Assembly: GCA_963281155.1 (NCBI GenBank)
Contig: CAUJLY010000006.1
Location: forward strand, 9,734,001-9,798,000
From: Rhabditophanes sp. KR3021
Taxonomy: Eukaryota; Nematoda; Chromadorea; Rhabditida; Alloionematidae
Direction: 5' to 3'
Length of the DNA stretch: 64,000 bases
In this document: positions 24,893-35,325 of the stretch, piece after piece
How positions within the stretch are numbered: the stretch's first letter is position 1
Layout of the letters: each line of letters starts with the position of its first letter
The notes under the pieces: model-generated
The model's database searches: none
What the model saw: only the letters and a program-made list of their open reading frames with translations
What the model was told of the DNA's origin: nothing
Program-made: the position numbers and the translations under genes

Positions 24893-26854
24893 TTATCCTA
24901 ATTTAGCATCTTGTTTCCTCTTAGCATCTCTTAGATAATAAGCTGCTGAGTCTTTGCATGTACAATATTGTTTATAAATTGAATAAGGAAGACATTTTGA
25001 TGCAGCTTCATAATGATTTATTCGGAACATATTTTCTAATATAAGTTCAAGTTTTTCATTAAACACAGCTGTAAATAAACCATCACCTGGAGTTGTCCAT
25101 CCATAAACTTTCCAAAACAATTCTCTTTTCTCGCTAATGGTGTATTCTATTTTGAAAAGCTTTTTCCTATTAATGTATATTTTATGGCACCGACTTAATA
25201 AGTTTGCTTTCTTTAAAAATAAATTAATATAACTAGCCATAGTATTTTGTAAAGTAACGATAGTTTGTTTTGATGGATGTTCGAGTTTCCTAAACTTTAG
25301 CTTTTTTAGACAATGCTGCCATGAAATACCCATTGAATAACAGTCTCTATTCGTTTCATTGATTGGTCTTAACAAACTTTGCCCGGTTGAGGATCTGTTT
25401 AGTACAGTTGACATGTCAAGCTCATCTAATTGAGTAAAATTTGTTCTGTCACCTTCAGTAACAATATCAATTAAAGTTGCATATGTATCAAAGTGGGAAA
25501 CATGTTTTTTGCTATTTTCTCGTAAATTGTTCATTAATTGTTCATTTGATCGCAGAGCCTTTGGAACCGACATCGCCATAAACGGATTGTCGTTTTCATA
25601 TTCTCCAATATGAGTTGCTGCGTATTCACCAATTCTAAATCCATGATCACTCATATAGAATACAAATGCATTGTCTAAATAACTTTTATTAGTCTCAAAA
25701 AACTTCTTCATTCTGCCATCTGCAATGGATTGTCTGTCTAATGCCATATGAGATAATCTTGTCATCCACAAAGAAGCAAATTTTCTTTCATTCTTATATG
25801 CTCTGATATAGTCCTGGAAATATTCCAATTGAACATCATGTGTCCAACGACACCGTCCAAAGAATCCACTTCCAAATAACCCATCATGATTTCCAAACAT
25901 ACCGTATCTGTTTTGCCAGGGCTGAGACAAATGATCGGCGTGTCTTCTCGTAAATCCTTTGCAACCATCTTTATGATAAACACTCCAGTAGTAATCTTCA
26001 GTCGACAATGTTACGTACTTTCGTTCTTTATAAATAAAGTTAATGAATCCTTTGTCGTCTAAATTTGTCCGGCATCCTGTTGAAGGATGATAATCACTAT
26101 CCACCTTTGGTCTTCCCTTTTCAATATCAAATGTTTCGAAAAAGCGTCTTCCTAGGTGGAAGGCGTGTGCATTCGGTAAGGAATTTTCAGCAACTTTATT
26201 CAGCCTGTCCATTGATACGCCGTCGAATTGCTTTATGAAGTAATTAACAGATTTCTTGAGAGCTCTTTCAGATGAAAATTTAGAAACAGAATCAATTATG
26301 AAGAAATAAACATCATAACTATTCTTGATAGGTTCAATTGAATAATTAGCATTCGTAAAAGTTACATTGTATTGTGGAAAAGTTTCCATCTTTCTGAACC
26401 GAATAAATCTATCCTTAAATTTTATAACCCCTAGAACGCGGCATTCAATGTCATAGTTTTCACAATCTGGAGCTACTCCTCTTACATTCTCCCACTTACG
26501 AAATCTGGACACATGCTCTGTCACATAATCTACGCATCTGTAGAAACATCTAGAGCTTGGAGTTCTTACAGCATGATGGTGAATTTTTCCATCCGAAGTT
26601 ATATGGAAATAACTATTAGGCGGCCCATTCAAATCACATGTTGGCAAGTTCCAATTAAGGAATTTTCGTTCTGACTTATCAATAGCAATATCTGCAGCTG
26701 TGAAATTCGGATACGAACTAGGAATGTATGGATTGGTAGCTATTAATTTTTTAACGGTCTCCGCATATTTATCTTCAACTGGGTTTGTTTTCTTTAAACA
26801 TTTAGCACCAACCAATAGTAAAAGAAATGTTATACTCCGACAAGTTGTTATCAT
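24893..26854 (-). CDS. DUF229-family secreted or lumenal protein (alkaline-phosphatase/sulfatase fold)
   Basis: DUF229 proteins are abundant in nematodes and belong to the alkaline phosphatase/sulfatase fold; their substrates are not established. Single uninterrupted exon, 653 residues. An N-terminal hydrophobic signal (about residues 6-18, ending in AKC) points to secretion or the ER. The core has the family's DS motif (IIDSVSKF, D188-S189) and MSDHGFRIGE (D403-H404), metal-site elements of this fold. LSHMALD (about 368-373) stands where relatives have a His/Asp metal ligand. The long C-terminal part contains several Cys (CKDS, CLPYS). Lack of introns over 2 kb is unusual beside its intron-rich neighbours and might reflect retroposition or intron loss. 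A decayed partial copy follows at 27350-28475 in the same orientation. Confidence 0.85.
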   Translation of the reverse strand: MITTCRSITFLLLLVGAKCLKKTNPVEDKYAETVKKLIATNPYIPSSYPNFTAADIAIDKSERKFLNWNLPTCDLNGPPNSYFHITSDGKIHHHAVRTPSSRCFYRCVDYVTEHVSRFRKWENVRGVAPDCENYDIECRVLGVIKFKDRFIRFRKMETFPQYNVTFTNANYSIEPIKNSYDVYFFIIDSVSKFSSERALKKSVNYFIKQFDGVSMDRLNKVAENSLPNAHAFHLGRRFFETFDIEKGRPKVDSDYHPSTGCRTNLDDKGFINFIYKERKYVTLSTEDYYWSVYHKDGCKGFTRRHADHLSQPWQNRYGMFGNHDGLFGSGFFGRCRWTHDVQLEYFQDYIRAYKNERKFASLWMTRLSHMALDRQSIADGRMKKFFETNKSYLDNAFVFYMSDHGFRIGEYAATHIGEYENDNPFMAMSVPKALRSNEQLMNNLRENSKKHVSHFDTYATLIDIVTEGDRTNFTQLDELDMSTVLNRSSTGQSLLRPINETNRDCYSMGISWQHCLKKLKFRKLEHPSKQTIVTLQNTMASYINLFLKKANLLSRCHKIYINRKKLFKIEYTISEKRELFWKVYGWTTPGDGLFTAVFNEKLELILENMFRINHYEAASKCLPYSIYKQYCTCKDSAAYYLRDAKRKQDAKLG

Positions 26855-27349
26855 CTAGATTTAAATTAACAGTGATCAAAAGTTAAAACACATCTTATAT
26901 TTATAAGTTTTTTTAATTAGGCCGTATTGCCCTTTTACAATAGCATTTACAAATTACTTTCAATTTTATTAAGACAAGAAAGATAGGTTGATTTCTTTTC
27001 CATCCTTTTTCACTTGATTTTTACAAAATAAAAATTTGGAGATACAATCGGATACATTTAATATGTAGTTAACACAGGTTTCTTACTTTTTAGGTAAACA
27101 CAAAAAACTAAGTTGATTTTAAAACCACAATATTTAAATTAAAACAACTTAAGTAATTTATAATCGGTTTTTAAAGAACAAACACTTTTAAAGGTTAAAC
27201 ATGTGCTCACACCGTCACTTCTGGATTTACAAATAATACTTTTGGAATCACGTTACACAGAAAACAACATTTTATATGCGAAAATAAATAACTTTACGCT
27301 CAAAGCATAAGTTGTGTTTCCTTTGCTTGATGAAGATATTACAAGACCA
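26855..27349. other. 5' flank of the DUF229 gene
   Basis: AT-rich, no frame supported. It should contain the promoter of the DUF229 gene and lies between it and its decayed copy. Confidence 0.5.
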
Positions 27350-28475
27350 ACATTTCGATATTGACAATATTATTTATAAATAGAATAAGGAAGACATCTT
27401 GATTTTTGTGCATAAATGGTGATTTACTCTTACCATACTATCCAGTATTGGGGTTTAACACTAAATCAAAGTTTGGTAAATAGATAATCGCCTTTGGGCA
27501 CCTATCAATTTACCTTCCAATAATGTTTTTCCCTTCTACTGGTGTATTCAATAGGGAAGAGAGACTTTTTGTTGGTTGTTAGTTTGTAATACATTTCGCA
27601 ACATTTTAATCTTCTAGAGGTTATTTATTTCATCATCCAGTGATTTTTAAAAAGTCATTAATGTGTTTGTGAATAGTAAGATAAGACATCAAAATGTTGT
27701 TCTTCCAAACAGTATTTCCATCAAATTCTCAACAAAAACCAACCCCTACTATTTTAATCAAATGGTCTAAACAAACATTTTCCACTAATTATAGTCGAAA
27801 AGTCAATGGTCTTTGAAAGTGTGTTATTTGTTTTATCAACTTCTGCCACTGTATCCCATAAAGTGACATAAATGTCAAAGTGAGACACATATATTTCTTG
27901 CTATTTTTCCGTAAATTGTCCATCAATTCGACGTTAGACTTTAATTGTTTCGGTACAGAAATAGCTGGAAATGGATTATTGTTTTTATGTTCTCCAATGA
28001 GAGTAGCTAACTTTTCATCATTCCTAAATCCTTGATCGCTCATGTAGAAAATAAAACTACTTGGAAGTTTTGTTTTTATCTTCCAAAAGCATCTCATATC
28101 TTCATCTGCCAATTTTTTATATTCAATCGACAATAGGACAAGCGTGGCATCCAAAGCGAACCACATTTTCTCTTCGTTCGATATGCATCATGAATCGCTT
28201 AAATTAGTCTAGTCGTATCTTATGAGTCCATCTGTATTTGTCGTGATGTTAACTTGAAAATATCCCATCACTACTTTTCTTGAAAATGTCGTATCTATTT
28301 TTCCATGGTTGAGATGAATTATCCATTGCTCTTAACAATTTGATCATTAGCTGTAGAATATGGACAAGAATATTCTATGTGCTACAATTAACACATTTAA
28401 AGTTACATTCTATTTATTGCTTTAAATCCAAGAAGATAATGGAAAACACTTGGTAAGGCATTAAGAAAGAAAATG
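27350..28475 (-). pseudogene. Decayed partial copy of the DUF229 gene
   Basis: Nucleotide and protein similarity to the intact gene at 24893-26854 runs in the same order and strand. The best-preserved stretch (27789-28166) reads FIFYMSDQGFRNDE against FVFYMSDHGFRIGE, then NNNPFPAISVPKQLKSN against NDNPFMAMSVPKALRSN. The DNA near 27380 (ATAAGGAAGACATC) matches the end of the intact gene, and 28430-28460 matches the area near 26150. The copy has many stops and frameshifts, the active-site His of the DHG motif is Gln, and the 5' third is not found. It is an old tandem duplicate. The mariner element begins about 50 bp from its last recognisable part. Confidence 0.8.
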
Positions 28476-28527
28476 TTATTACATGAAAACATATTTATTC
28501 ATCCCCATAAGCTAGTACACCCAATTA

Positions 28528-28565
28528 CAGGTGTAGGTAGTAATTATGCGAACCTTTTTTAAATC
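28528..28565 (+). repeat. Left terminal inverted repeat of the mariner-like element
   Basis: 38 bp, starting CAGGTGTAGGTAGTAATTAT. It matches the reverse complement of 29728-29765 except at one position (TAG versus TAA near base 13). Confidence 0.95.
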
Positions 28566-28646
28566 GCTTGTTTGATCTGGAAATTGTCTACAGGGTACTT
28601 TTAAACATGCTTAATCTTCTCCCAATTTTTTTTAACATTACGTCAA

Positions 28647-29698
28647 ATGGGTCTCGAGATATACTCTCCAGAAAAAAAGAAGGAAATTAGGTCGCTCCTG
28701 ATCAAAAAATGGTCTGTTTTCGCCATAATTGCCGATCAAAAAGCCAAAAGATTCACGATTACAAAAAGTGCAATCCAAAGAATAAAGAATGACTCCGCCA
28801 GCCATCCAAATTACGTGTATACTGGAGTAAGAAGAGGGGCAAAGGAAAAGTTGTCAAAAAAGAAAATTACTAGTTTGAAACAAATGCTCAACAACAAGAA
28901 CCCCAAGACACAAGAAGAGCTGTCTAGACATTTCAACATCACCCCAAGACCTTGCGAAGATATATCAAGCAAAATTGCAAGAAAAAGTTGCTAAAGAAGC
29001 CGTGGGTCCATGCTTTTAATTTGCTCGTTAAGCATAAAAGAAGTGTCACATCTTTGCCTCTTTCCAAGAAGCTGAGTGGAAAAAAGTATCAAAAAGTGGT
29101 CACCAGTGATGAAGCATGGTTCTGTTGTCATGGTAAAGGTCGTCAAAGGAACGTCCAGTACGTCAACCTCAATCAAAACACTTCTGATTGTGAACCAAGA
29201 AAAAAAATATTTCATCCAACAAAAATTATGGTGTGGATGGCTTTTAGTGCCAACAAAATCTTCAAACCTATCTTTGTGGAGCCTGGGGCCAAAGTCAACC
29301 AAGATTACTATATGGAGAATGTTTTAAAACCATTTTTGGATGAGAATGAAGCCTTGTTTACCGAGGAAGGGTACATATTTCATCAGGACTCTGCTCCGGC
29401 CCATGCTGGGAAAAAAGCGACTGCCTACCTCAGGGGAAAGAATATTCCATTCTTTTCGAAGGACGAATGGCTTCCAGCAAGCCCTGACTGTGCTCCCTGC
29501 GACTATTGCCTATGGGGCTATCCTAAAAATCGAGTTAGAAAGAGAAATTGCACGACTATAAAACAACTAAAAAAAGCCATAATTGATGAGGCAAGACTTA
29601 TTCCACTGGATATGGCGGAAAGGGCAATGGCAGCCATGCCAAAAAGACTTATTATGGTAAACAAAGTACGGGGAGAAAATATTGAGCATTTGTTTTAA
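28647..29698 (+). pseudogene. Mariner-like transposase, one frameshift
   Basis: Two overlapping frames together make a near full-length transposase. The first (28647 to about 28941) encodes the N-terminal DNA-binding half, with a helix-turn-helix-like stretch near TITKSAIQRIKN. The second runs from about 28942 to 29698 and reads KTLRRYIKQN, then the catalytic domain. The switch falls at a run of four C at 28942-28945, so a 1-nt indel there explains the break. Catalytic motifs visible are VTSDEAWF (first Asp), FHQDSAPAH (second Asp) and SPDCAPCDY-LW (third Asp), with 37 residues between the last two. As it stands the copy would not make a full transposase, though sequencing error at the C run is possible. 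Confidence 0.85.
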
Positions 29699-29727
29699 TT
29701 TTTGATTATTTAATATAAAGTTATATT

Positions 29728-29765
29728 GATTTAAAAAAGGTTCGCATAATTATTACCTACACCTG
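29728..29765 (-). repeat. Right terminal inverted repeat of the mariner-like element
   Basis: 38-bp reverse complement of 28528-28565 with one mismatch, ending CCTACACCTG before the flanking TA. Confidence 0.95.
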
Positions 29766-30050
29766 TATAAAGTCATTTGAAATTATTCGTACTTTTTTAT
29801 CTTTTATATTATTAAAATAAATATATGCTTTACCCTAAAATTTAGTTTGATCAATTCCAGTGGATGTGAACATCTACTAAGCGCAGCTTCCTTATTTGGA
29901 AGGTTTCTTTTTGAGTGCGTAATAAAGAAATTATAATATATTCTTTAAGCTGAAATTGGATTTTTATTGCATTGAATTTGACATTAAAATTATCTTTTTA
30001 TGACAAGTTTTGAACCTTCAAATAACTAGTTTTAGAAAGAGCAATCTTCT

Positions 30051-30714
30051 GTAATTTCACCATTTAGTTTAATCTTTTTGCAATCTTTGAGCTGTTGTAT
30101 GACTGATGCAACTGCTCTTGCTTGTTCCTCTTTCTTAATGCTTACGTATTTTTCTGGTGGTTTTCTCTCAGAAACTTTTCAAATGCTGTGTATGGTGAAA
30201 AAGGTATTGGGACACCATATGATTTCAGGATCTGATACAATAGGTTAAACATATTTTAACTTATTCCCAAAGTAAGAAAGAATTCAGCAGTCAGTTCCAC
30301 AGTTAATTTGACTTCTGTATCTTTTCCGAATTTTGTTAACAACTTTTTGGAAAGTGTCAAACATGCATCTTTTGAAATATCGTAGCTGTCATTCAATGCT
30401 TTAAATTATTCATCCAAACATTAACACGGTTTAATTTAACTCTTGTTTTAAGTGTGTCATAAGATTTTTTTATTGTGATTGCCTAAAGAACTTTATGAGA
30501 ACCTTTATGTTCAAAATCCTTTAATTTTCTTCTTAAAACGACTACCTTTTTCGAAAACATCAATTTTAACGGCATCTTTTATCTTTTCTTCTTCTAAAAT
30601 TTCATTTCTTTTCTTAATTCTTGCGCTTTCAGTTGCTTTAATATTGGCAAGTTCTTTTCTTGCTGTTCCCAAGCTTGCTCTGGAAGATTCTGCTTTCTTA
30701 GATGAGTGACCCAT
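30051..30714 (-). pseudogene. Remnant of an unrecognised Lys/Glu-rich gene
   Basis: Coding-like segments follow each other on the minus strand. One is an ATG-started 67-codon frame, MGHSSKKAESSRASLGTARK..., with coiled-coil-like charge pattern (30714-30511). Next come stretches reading SYDTLKTRVKLNRVNVW (about 30460-30400) and DACLTLSKKLLTKFGKD (about 30375-30300), then SYGVPIPFSPYTAFEKFLRE (about 30220-30165) and KPPEKYVSIKKEEQARAVAS to a stop near 30051. The joins need at least two frameshifts and a stop is present at about 30262. I do not recognise the family. Probably a pseudogene; short unrecognised introns could explain part of the disruption. Confidence 0.45.
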
Positions 30715-31515
30715 TCTAAAAATACATAAATATTATTGATATGAGGCAAACATTAATTCAACGGCCCAAATAAAACGATAAATGTAAAGAATGGACACAA
30801 ATAACTACAAACACAGGAAATACATACAGTCAAGTTTTTAAAATCTTAAAAACAATAAATATACAATTTTTAAAGGGGCATTTTTTTAAATATTTAATAC
30901 TAATATTTTTCTGGTAACAACGATCGAAATCTCACGAATGGCTCAACTTCTTTTATTTCAAAAGGACACATCAAAAAGTAATTTCTTAGCTGAGCATCTG
31001 ATACTGATTGGATTTTTGAATCTTAAGTTTATAATGAGCTACAGCCTTTGATAAAACTTGTACTTTATGAAAAACAGACGTTTTTATTTTGACTTTAAAA
31101 AACATATATATTTAGATGTTGGACATCAACCTTTATCAGAACATATTAATTTAAGTACATAAAGTATAATTTAACAACATTGAGCATGCACATCTTTCCA
31201 TATTTGTACAATTTAGTACTTTTTAAAAAAAATGATCTTTCTGTCAACTCCCCAATATCTGCTCAATACAATGGAATAACTGAATCATTTTAATCTTATA
31301 AGAACAATTATAAGAGGATTTAAACTTGTCAATTTTATTTGAATATGACATAAAAAGCATTACTATTGAGGGTTAAATAAAAAATGTCATCCTTTCCAAG
31401 CTTATGAAATCTGATCCGATAGTGCTATGGTTTAGTTTTTAATGTCATCGGATTCCGTTTTGTTTCATAAATCTAATGACTATTTTTGAGGGTCTTGATT
31501 TCACCTATTTCATGA
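30715..31515. other. Intergenic, no gene seen
   Basis: AT-rich. An initiating exon for the small complex III subunit that follows could lie here but was not identified. Confidence 0.45.
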
Positions 31516-31677
31516 GGTATTCGCTACAATGCCGAAGACAGTATATATTTACCTATTATGCGTTATGGAGCTTTTGGCGGAACTGGATTTTTGCTTGCCA
31601 TCTACTTTTGTGAATGGAAAACTGTTGGACAATATATTCCTCCTTGGAATGAGTGCTACCCAAAAGATGAAAAGTAA
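31516..31677 (+). CDS. UQCR11: Complex III subunit 10 (UQCR11-like), 5' end unresolved
   Basis: UQCR11 is a single-pass subunit of the mitochondrial cytochrome bc1 complex in the inner membrane. The frame ending at 31677 reads GIRYNAEDSIYLP, then YGAFGGTGFLLAIYFCEW and VGQYIPPWNECYPKDEK. It aligns with the human protein at G-x-RY, at Pro 10 residues later, at GA-x-G-x-x-G in the membrane segment, and at the W...V/IP...K-F/Y-x-K-D end. Length fits the short family (about 55). The first ATG in frame is at 31558, inside the membrane segment, and an upstream stop lies at 31513. An initiating exon joined at an acceptor such as TTTCATGAG (31513-31515) is therefore expected but was not found. Alternatively this is a partial or retroposed copy. 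Confidence 0.6.
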   Translation, partial: GIRYNAEDSIYLPIMRYGAFGGTGFLLAIYFCEWKTVGQYIPPWNECYPKDEK

Positions 31678-32055
31678 ATTGGAGATGATCATGGTAGAAC
31701 AAACCAAGCCATTTCGCACTTAACGAAATTTGTAATGGTTAATAGGATTTTGTGTGATCTTTTAAAACAAATTAAATTTTAACACACTTTCTCTCTTATT
31801 TTGTGTCATTTTTTGTTGCAACTTTAAGAATGTGTTGAGAATGTGTCTATTTTTATGACTCATTACGTCACCTATTTATTATTTTCATCTCGACTTTCAC
31901 CTCTCTCGTCCCTGACAAAGCTCTACTTTATAGTTATTGTAAATATTTGAAGTTGATTCATCATCCAAAATTAATAAAGAGTGTGCTTATTTAAAAGTTA
32001 AACATATGTACTATTTCTATTTAATTCGAATTCATTCTGTCCCATTTTTTTAATC
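31678..32055. other. Short intergenic region 5' of spartin
   Basis: 378 bp with no frame. It holds the 3' flank of the UQCR11-like gene and the presumed spartin promoter. Confidence 0.5.
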
Positions 32056-33706
32056 ATGGATAGTCGCACCGTTGAAAGTCTATTAACAGAAGTATTTGCT
32101 TACTTTGAGCAGGGGAAAGTATACGAGGAAGAAAGTCAACGTGTAAGTTAATCGAATTTATTTTTTTATTCTAGTGATAGCATGACTCAGTTTGTTGCTA
32201 TATTTAAATGACCTATTATTAATAAATTTGTTATAGGAGTTGGCTCAAATAATGTACAAAAGAGGTGTAGAATTGTTTGAAGAAACTAATAAGATGCCTG
32301 AAGCTCACAAAGATAGCCTGTATTTGAAGGTCAAGGAAATGAAAGAAAATATTGCAATTGAATTTACACAAAAGAAAGTTTCCAATGAAGATATTGCATT
32401 CGATGAAGAAATTAATGAAAAAGCCAAACTTGAAATAACCGAAAACATCGATGCCGAAATTATTTTCTTCATTCCAGATGGAGTCCAATTGTATGTCATT
32501 GAAGGTGAATCAACAACCATCCCTACCTATCCTACATCTCTACAAATTTTAAAATGTAAAAATCCCGTACCTATCAAAGATGATAATGAAGATTTTCAAG
32601 CAGAGGCATTCATTCATGTAGGCCTTTGGGTTTATCCACTGATTCCAAAGAAAACACCTGTACTAGAGAATGAATTTAATACCTTTGTCGTTCCTAATCC
32701 TACAACTGAACATCCAGATATGTGTGTAGGAATTATGCTTCCACAAGACATCGATAAAAGTGTCAAGGAAGAGTTTGAACAAATACTAAGATTATTTACT
32801 GAATTAAGAACAAACGCCAATGACCCTACTGCAAAAATGAATGATTCTGAAAAAGTAAGACTTAGTGCAAAAATTGCTAGTTCATTTGAAAGGGGAGGAA
32901 TAAAGGCAGCTACTAAAATTATGAAAGCTGGGGCTAAAGGAAATGCCTACATTCTTAAGAAGGGTGAATTGAAAAGATCTAAAATAGTTGCAAATGAAGT
33001 TCCTACTGTTGTTAGTCCAATGGTTAAAAGTTCAGTTTTTTATGTTCATAAAGGAACTAAATTTGTGGCTAAAACTTCTGGAAGTATTCGTAAGTTGGCA
33101 AATTTGATTTATTTGTACATGTATAATTTAGTTGAAACAATTGGAACATTCAGTACTAAAATTGGGGAAAAACTGGGAAAAGCAATTGGTGGTGATTCAC
33201 CAGGCCGAGTTGCCTCAGGGTCTTCAAATATTGTGGTTGGAGGAATGACTGGTCTTGGAGCCGTCTTTATGTCATTAGAAGGTGCTGCTAAGACAATGTT
33301 CAAAAGTATAAAAGATGAAACAGTAACAGGTGTCAATTTAAAGTATGGAGAAGGTGAGTAATATAAAGTGGTTTTGATTATTTATATTTACCTTTTAGAT
33401 GCTGCCTCAACTACCAACAAATCTTTTTCAGCATTCGGACATACTGCACAGGGAGCTTTTCAAGTTTTTGAGTTAAGACCTAGTGCAATTGCAAGAAGAG
33501 CGGTGATGGGCAGTGGTGCAACGGCTGCCTTTATTCTTAGTGATAAGGGACAGATGATGGCTAAGGCAGCTGCAAATACTTCAGCATCAGAAGAAAAGAA
33601 AGATCTTTTGGCAATAACGGATGGGAAAAGTCTTGTAGAAATGAGTGAAGAAAAAGAAAAAGCAATAAATATAAGTACTTTCATACATACCAAATACACT
33701 TTATAA
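32056..33706 (+). CDS. SPART: Spartin-like protein (MIT plus senescence domain)
   Basis: Spartin (human SPG20/SPART) works on lipid droplets, endosomes and mitochondria; loss in humans causes Troyer syndrome. Exons 32056-32142, 32237-33353 and 33399-33706 join in frame (phases 0 and 1), giving about 503 residues. The N-terminus (about 1-85) is an MIT domain, a three-helix bundle including LLTEVFAYFEQGKVYEEESQ and MYKRGVELFEET, which binds ESCRT-III partners. The C-terminal half (about 215-470) is the Gly/Ala-rich senescence domain, with KIASSFERGGIKAATKIMKA and repeated small-residue helices. The middle region includes FIPDGVQLY, which resembles the spartin segment before the senescence domain. 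The last residues are Lys/Glu-rich and poorly conserved. Confidence 0.85.
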
Positions 33707-33777
33707 TAATAAACAAAATTACAAAAATTTATTTGATTTAAAGATGATTTACTGATTACATGTAAAATAATAACTAA

Positions 33778-34230
33778 TTAATTTACATATAAAAATGAAT
33801 TAGCATCCTCATCTATTTTGCCACTATACTCCCTCCTAAAATTTTCATTTTCCTTTGTTGACATTCTGATAACACCAAAAATCAAAAGCATTATTCTGAT
33901 AAGAGAATAAAAAACTTTGAATGTTGATGAAAATGCAAAAAAGACAACGACAAAAATAAAATGAAGCTAAAAAGATTTAAATCTAATTATTATAATATTC
34001 AAAACTTACAGTGATAATCCAAGTAATAGAAAAGTCACATGTTGTGGATCTTCTGTATCAACAGTTTCTATAGAAAAGGCATCGAAGTCAGTTATTTCAA
34101 CCTACTATATAAACCGTATTCGTTGGTTCTCACTGCTAAATGTATTTTCACAATCGACAGTTAACAAAAATCTCATTGAGACTTAATCTGGATATGTAAA
34201 TTCCTTCACGTGGAAAGAGAGGAGAAAGCC
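33778..34230 (-). pseudogene. Small gene or remnant with a membrane segment, unrecognised
   Basis: A good terminal exon pair is visible on the minus strand: 34052-34010 and 33966-33778, joined by a 43-nt intron (GTAAGT...TTTTTAG). It encodes TCDFSITWIIT, then a hydrophobic segment LHFIFVVVFFAF and a polar end NENFRREYSGKIDEDANSFL. Upstream, coding-like stretches continue in other frames (VEITDFDAFSIETVDTEDP, then further to about 34230), interrupted by stops and lacking clean splice sites, so no start is found. Either a single-pass membrane protein gene with unrecognised short introns, or a decayed gene. The family is not recognised. Confidence 0.4.
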
Positions 34231-34659
34231 ATTTAGTAGGGAAATGCCGCAGGTAGGGCAATTATAAAAGAGATAATGTTTCGAAAAATGCACTCCGTAT
34301 CTAGTGAATTGAAATTTAAATGAAAAGACGTAATAATAATTTGTATTTTGTTAAACACCAATATTTAAGCATGTAATAATGTTAAATTTAAAAAGTTTGA
34401 TTTTATTACATCATGGATAATGAAATAAGCATCTGCCTGAATAAAAATACTTTATGGAAAATAAGCATATTATTAGTAAATCTTTCAATTATACTTATGA
34501 AGTTGGTGGTGTATTTATTTGAGATTCAGTTATATGCATAATGACATCGTGTTTAATTATTATATTTTAATTAGAAGTTAGTTTAACAAATAAATATTGG
34601 AAATGTTATTTAATTTAGGTGCAATTACATCAATTGATAAATCATACCACCTTATTTTT
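34231..34659. other. Intergenic, no gene seen
   Basis: AT-rich 3' flank of the membrane protein gene that ends at 34660. Confidence 0.5.
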
Positions 34660-35325
34660 TTAGTTAATATCGTTCCAATAATTCTGGCGCCTACTTTCAA
34701 ATCTCGCAAATTCCTGAGGTTCGGTTAATGAGTGAAGCTTCACAAAGATTGCATTAACGGATAACACAAATAATTGGATGATTGCAATAATTCCCCAGTG
34801 CATATTTGAAGCATTATCGTAGTAAATCGTAAAACCGAACTGAGCACTATGATCATGAAATTCAACCAGCAATAGAGGTACAAAGATATAATAAGCAGGC
34901 ACTGAAAGGATGACCCAACACATGAGTATAAAACAAAAACCATTTATAAAGGATAATTTTTCAGCTTTATGTTTTAAAATCTGTTCATTTAATTTATTTA
35001 TCTTTCTTTTTTGTTCGTTCCTTTCTTTTAACTTCTTGGAAATTTCGACATGCGATAAAGCATTTATAGAGGTAACTAATTCCCTGATAGGTTTCTTAAA
35101 GTGATCCATTACAACTATATTATAAGCGGATATACAGAACGCTGTAAATAACATTGCAGTGACAATTTGTGCGCATACCGACACCGGTACAAGAATATGA
35201 TAAGGAACAATTTGCCTAAAAAATAAATATATAAAGAATGTAAATAAATCGAATAATGAAGAAATTTGTTTTTGCCACAAGATATATCTAAAAATATAAA
35301 AAAATCTAACTTACTCGTCTATCAT
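34660..35325 (-). CDS. Unrecognised multi-pass membrane protein
   Basis: Exon 1 (35325-35315) carries only MIDE; after a 27-nt GTAAGT...TTTTTAG gap, exon 2 (35287-34660) completes about 212 residues. A second good acceptor (ATTTTTTAG, about 35221) is in the same frame. Use of it would remove a 22-residue hydrophobic stretch and give a more normal intron of about 90 nt, so it may be the main form. Three clear membrane segments follow: about 40-62 (ILVPVSVCAQIVTAMLFTAF), 120-143 (FCFILMCWVILSVPAYYIFV) and 172-192 (GIIAIIQLFVLSVNAIF). Between the first two lies a charged coiled-coil-like loop (KKLKERNEQKRKINKLNEQI). I do not recognise the family. It lies downstream of, and on the same strand as, two DEG/ENaC genes, but an 830-bp gap argues against a shared transcript. 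Confidence 0.6.

Larger units (their letters stand above)
28528..29765 (+). mobile_element. Mariner-like (Tc1/mariner superfamily) DNA transposon, DD37D
   Basis: Complete element of 1238 bp bounded by TA dinucleotides at 28526-28527 and 29766-29767, the expected target-site duplication. The terminal inverted repeats (38 bp, starting CAGGTGTAGG) differ at one position. The transposase frame lies in between on the plus strand and carries one frameshift. Catalytic residues have D-x37-D spacing between the second and third Asp, which places it with the DD37D (maT-like) group rather than classical DD34D mariner or DD34E Tc1. Near-identical repeats suggest a fairly recent insertion. Confidence 0.93.
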
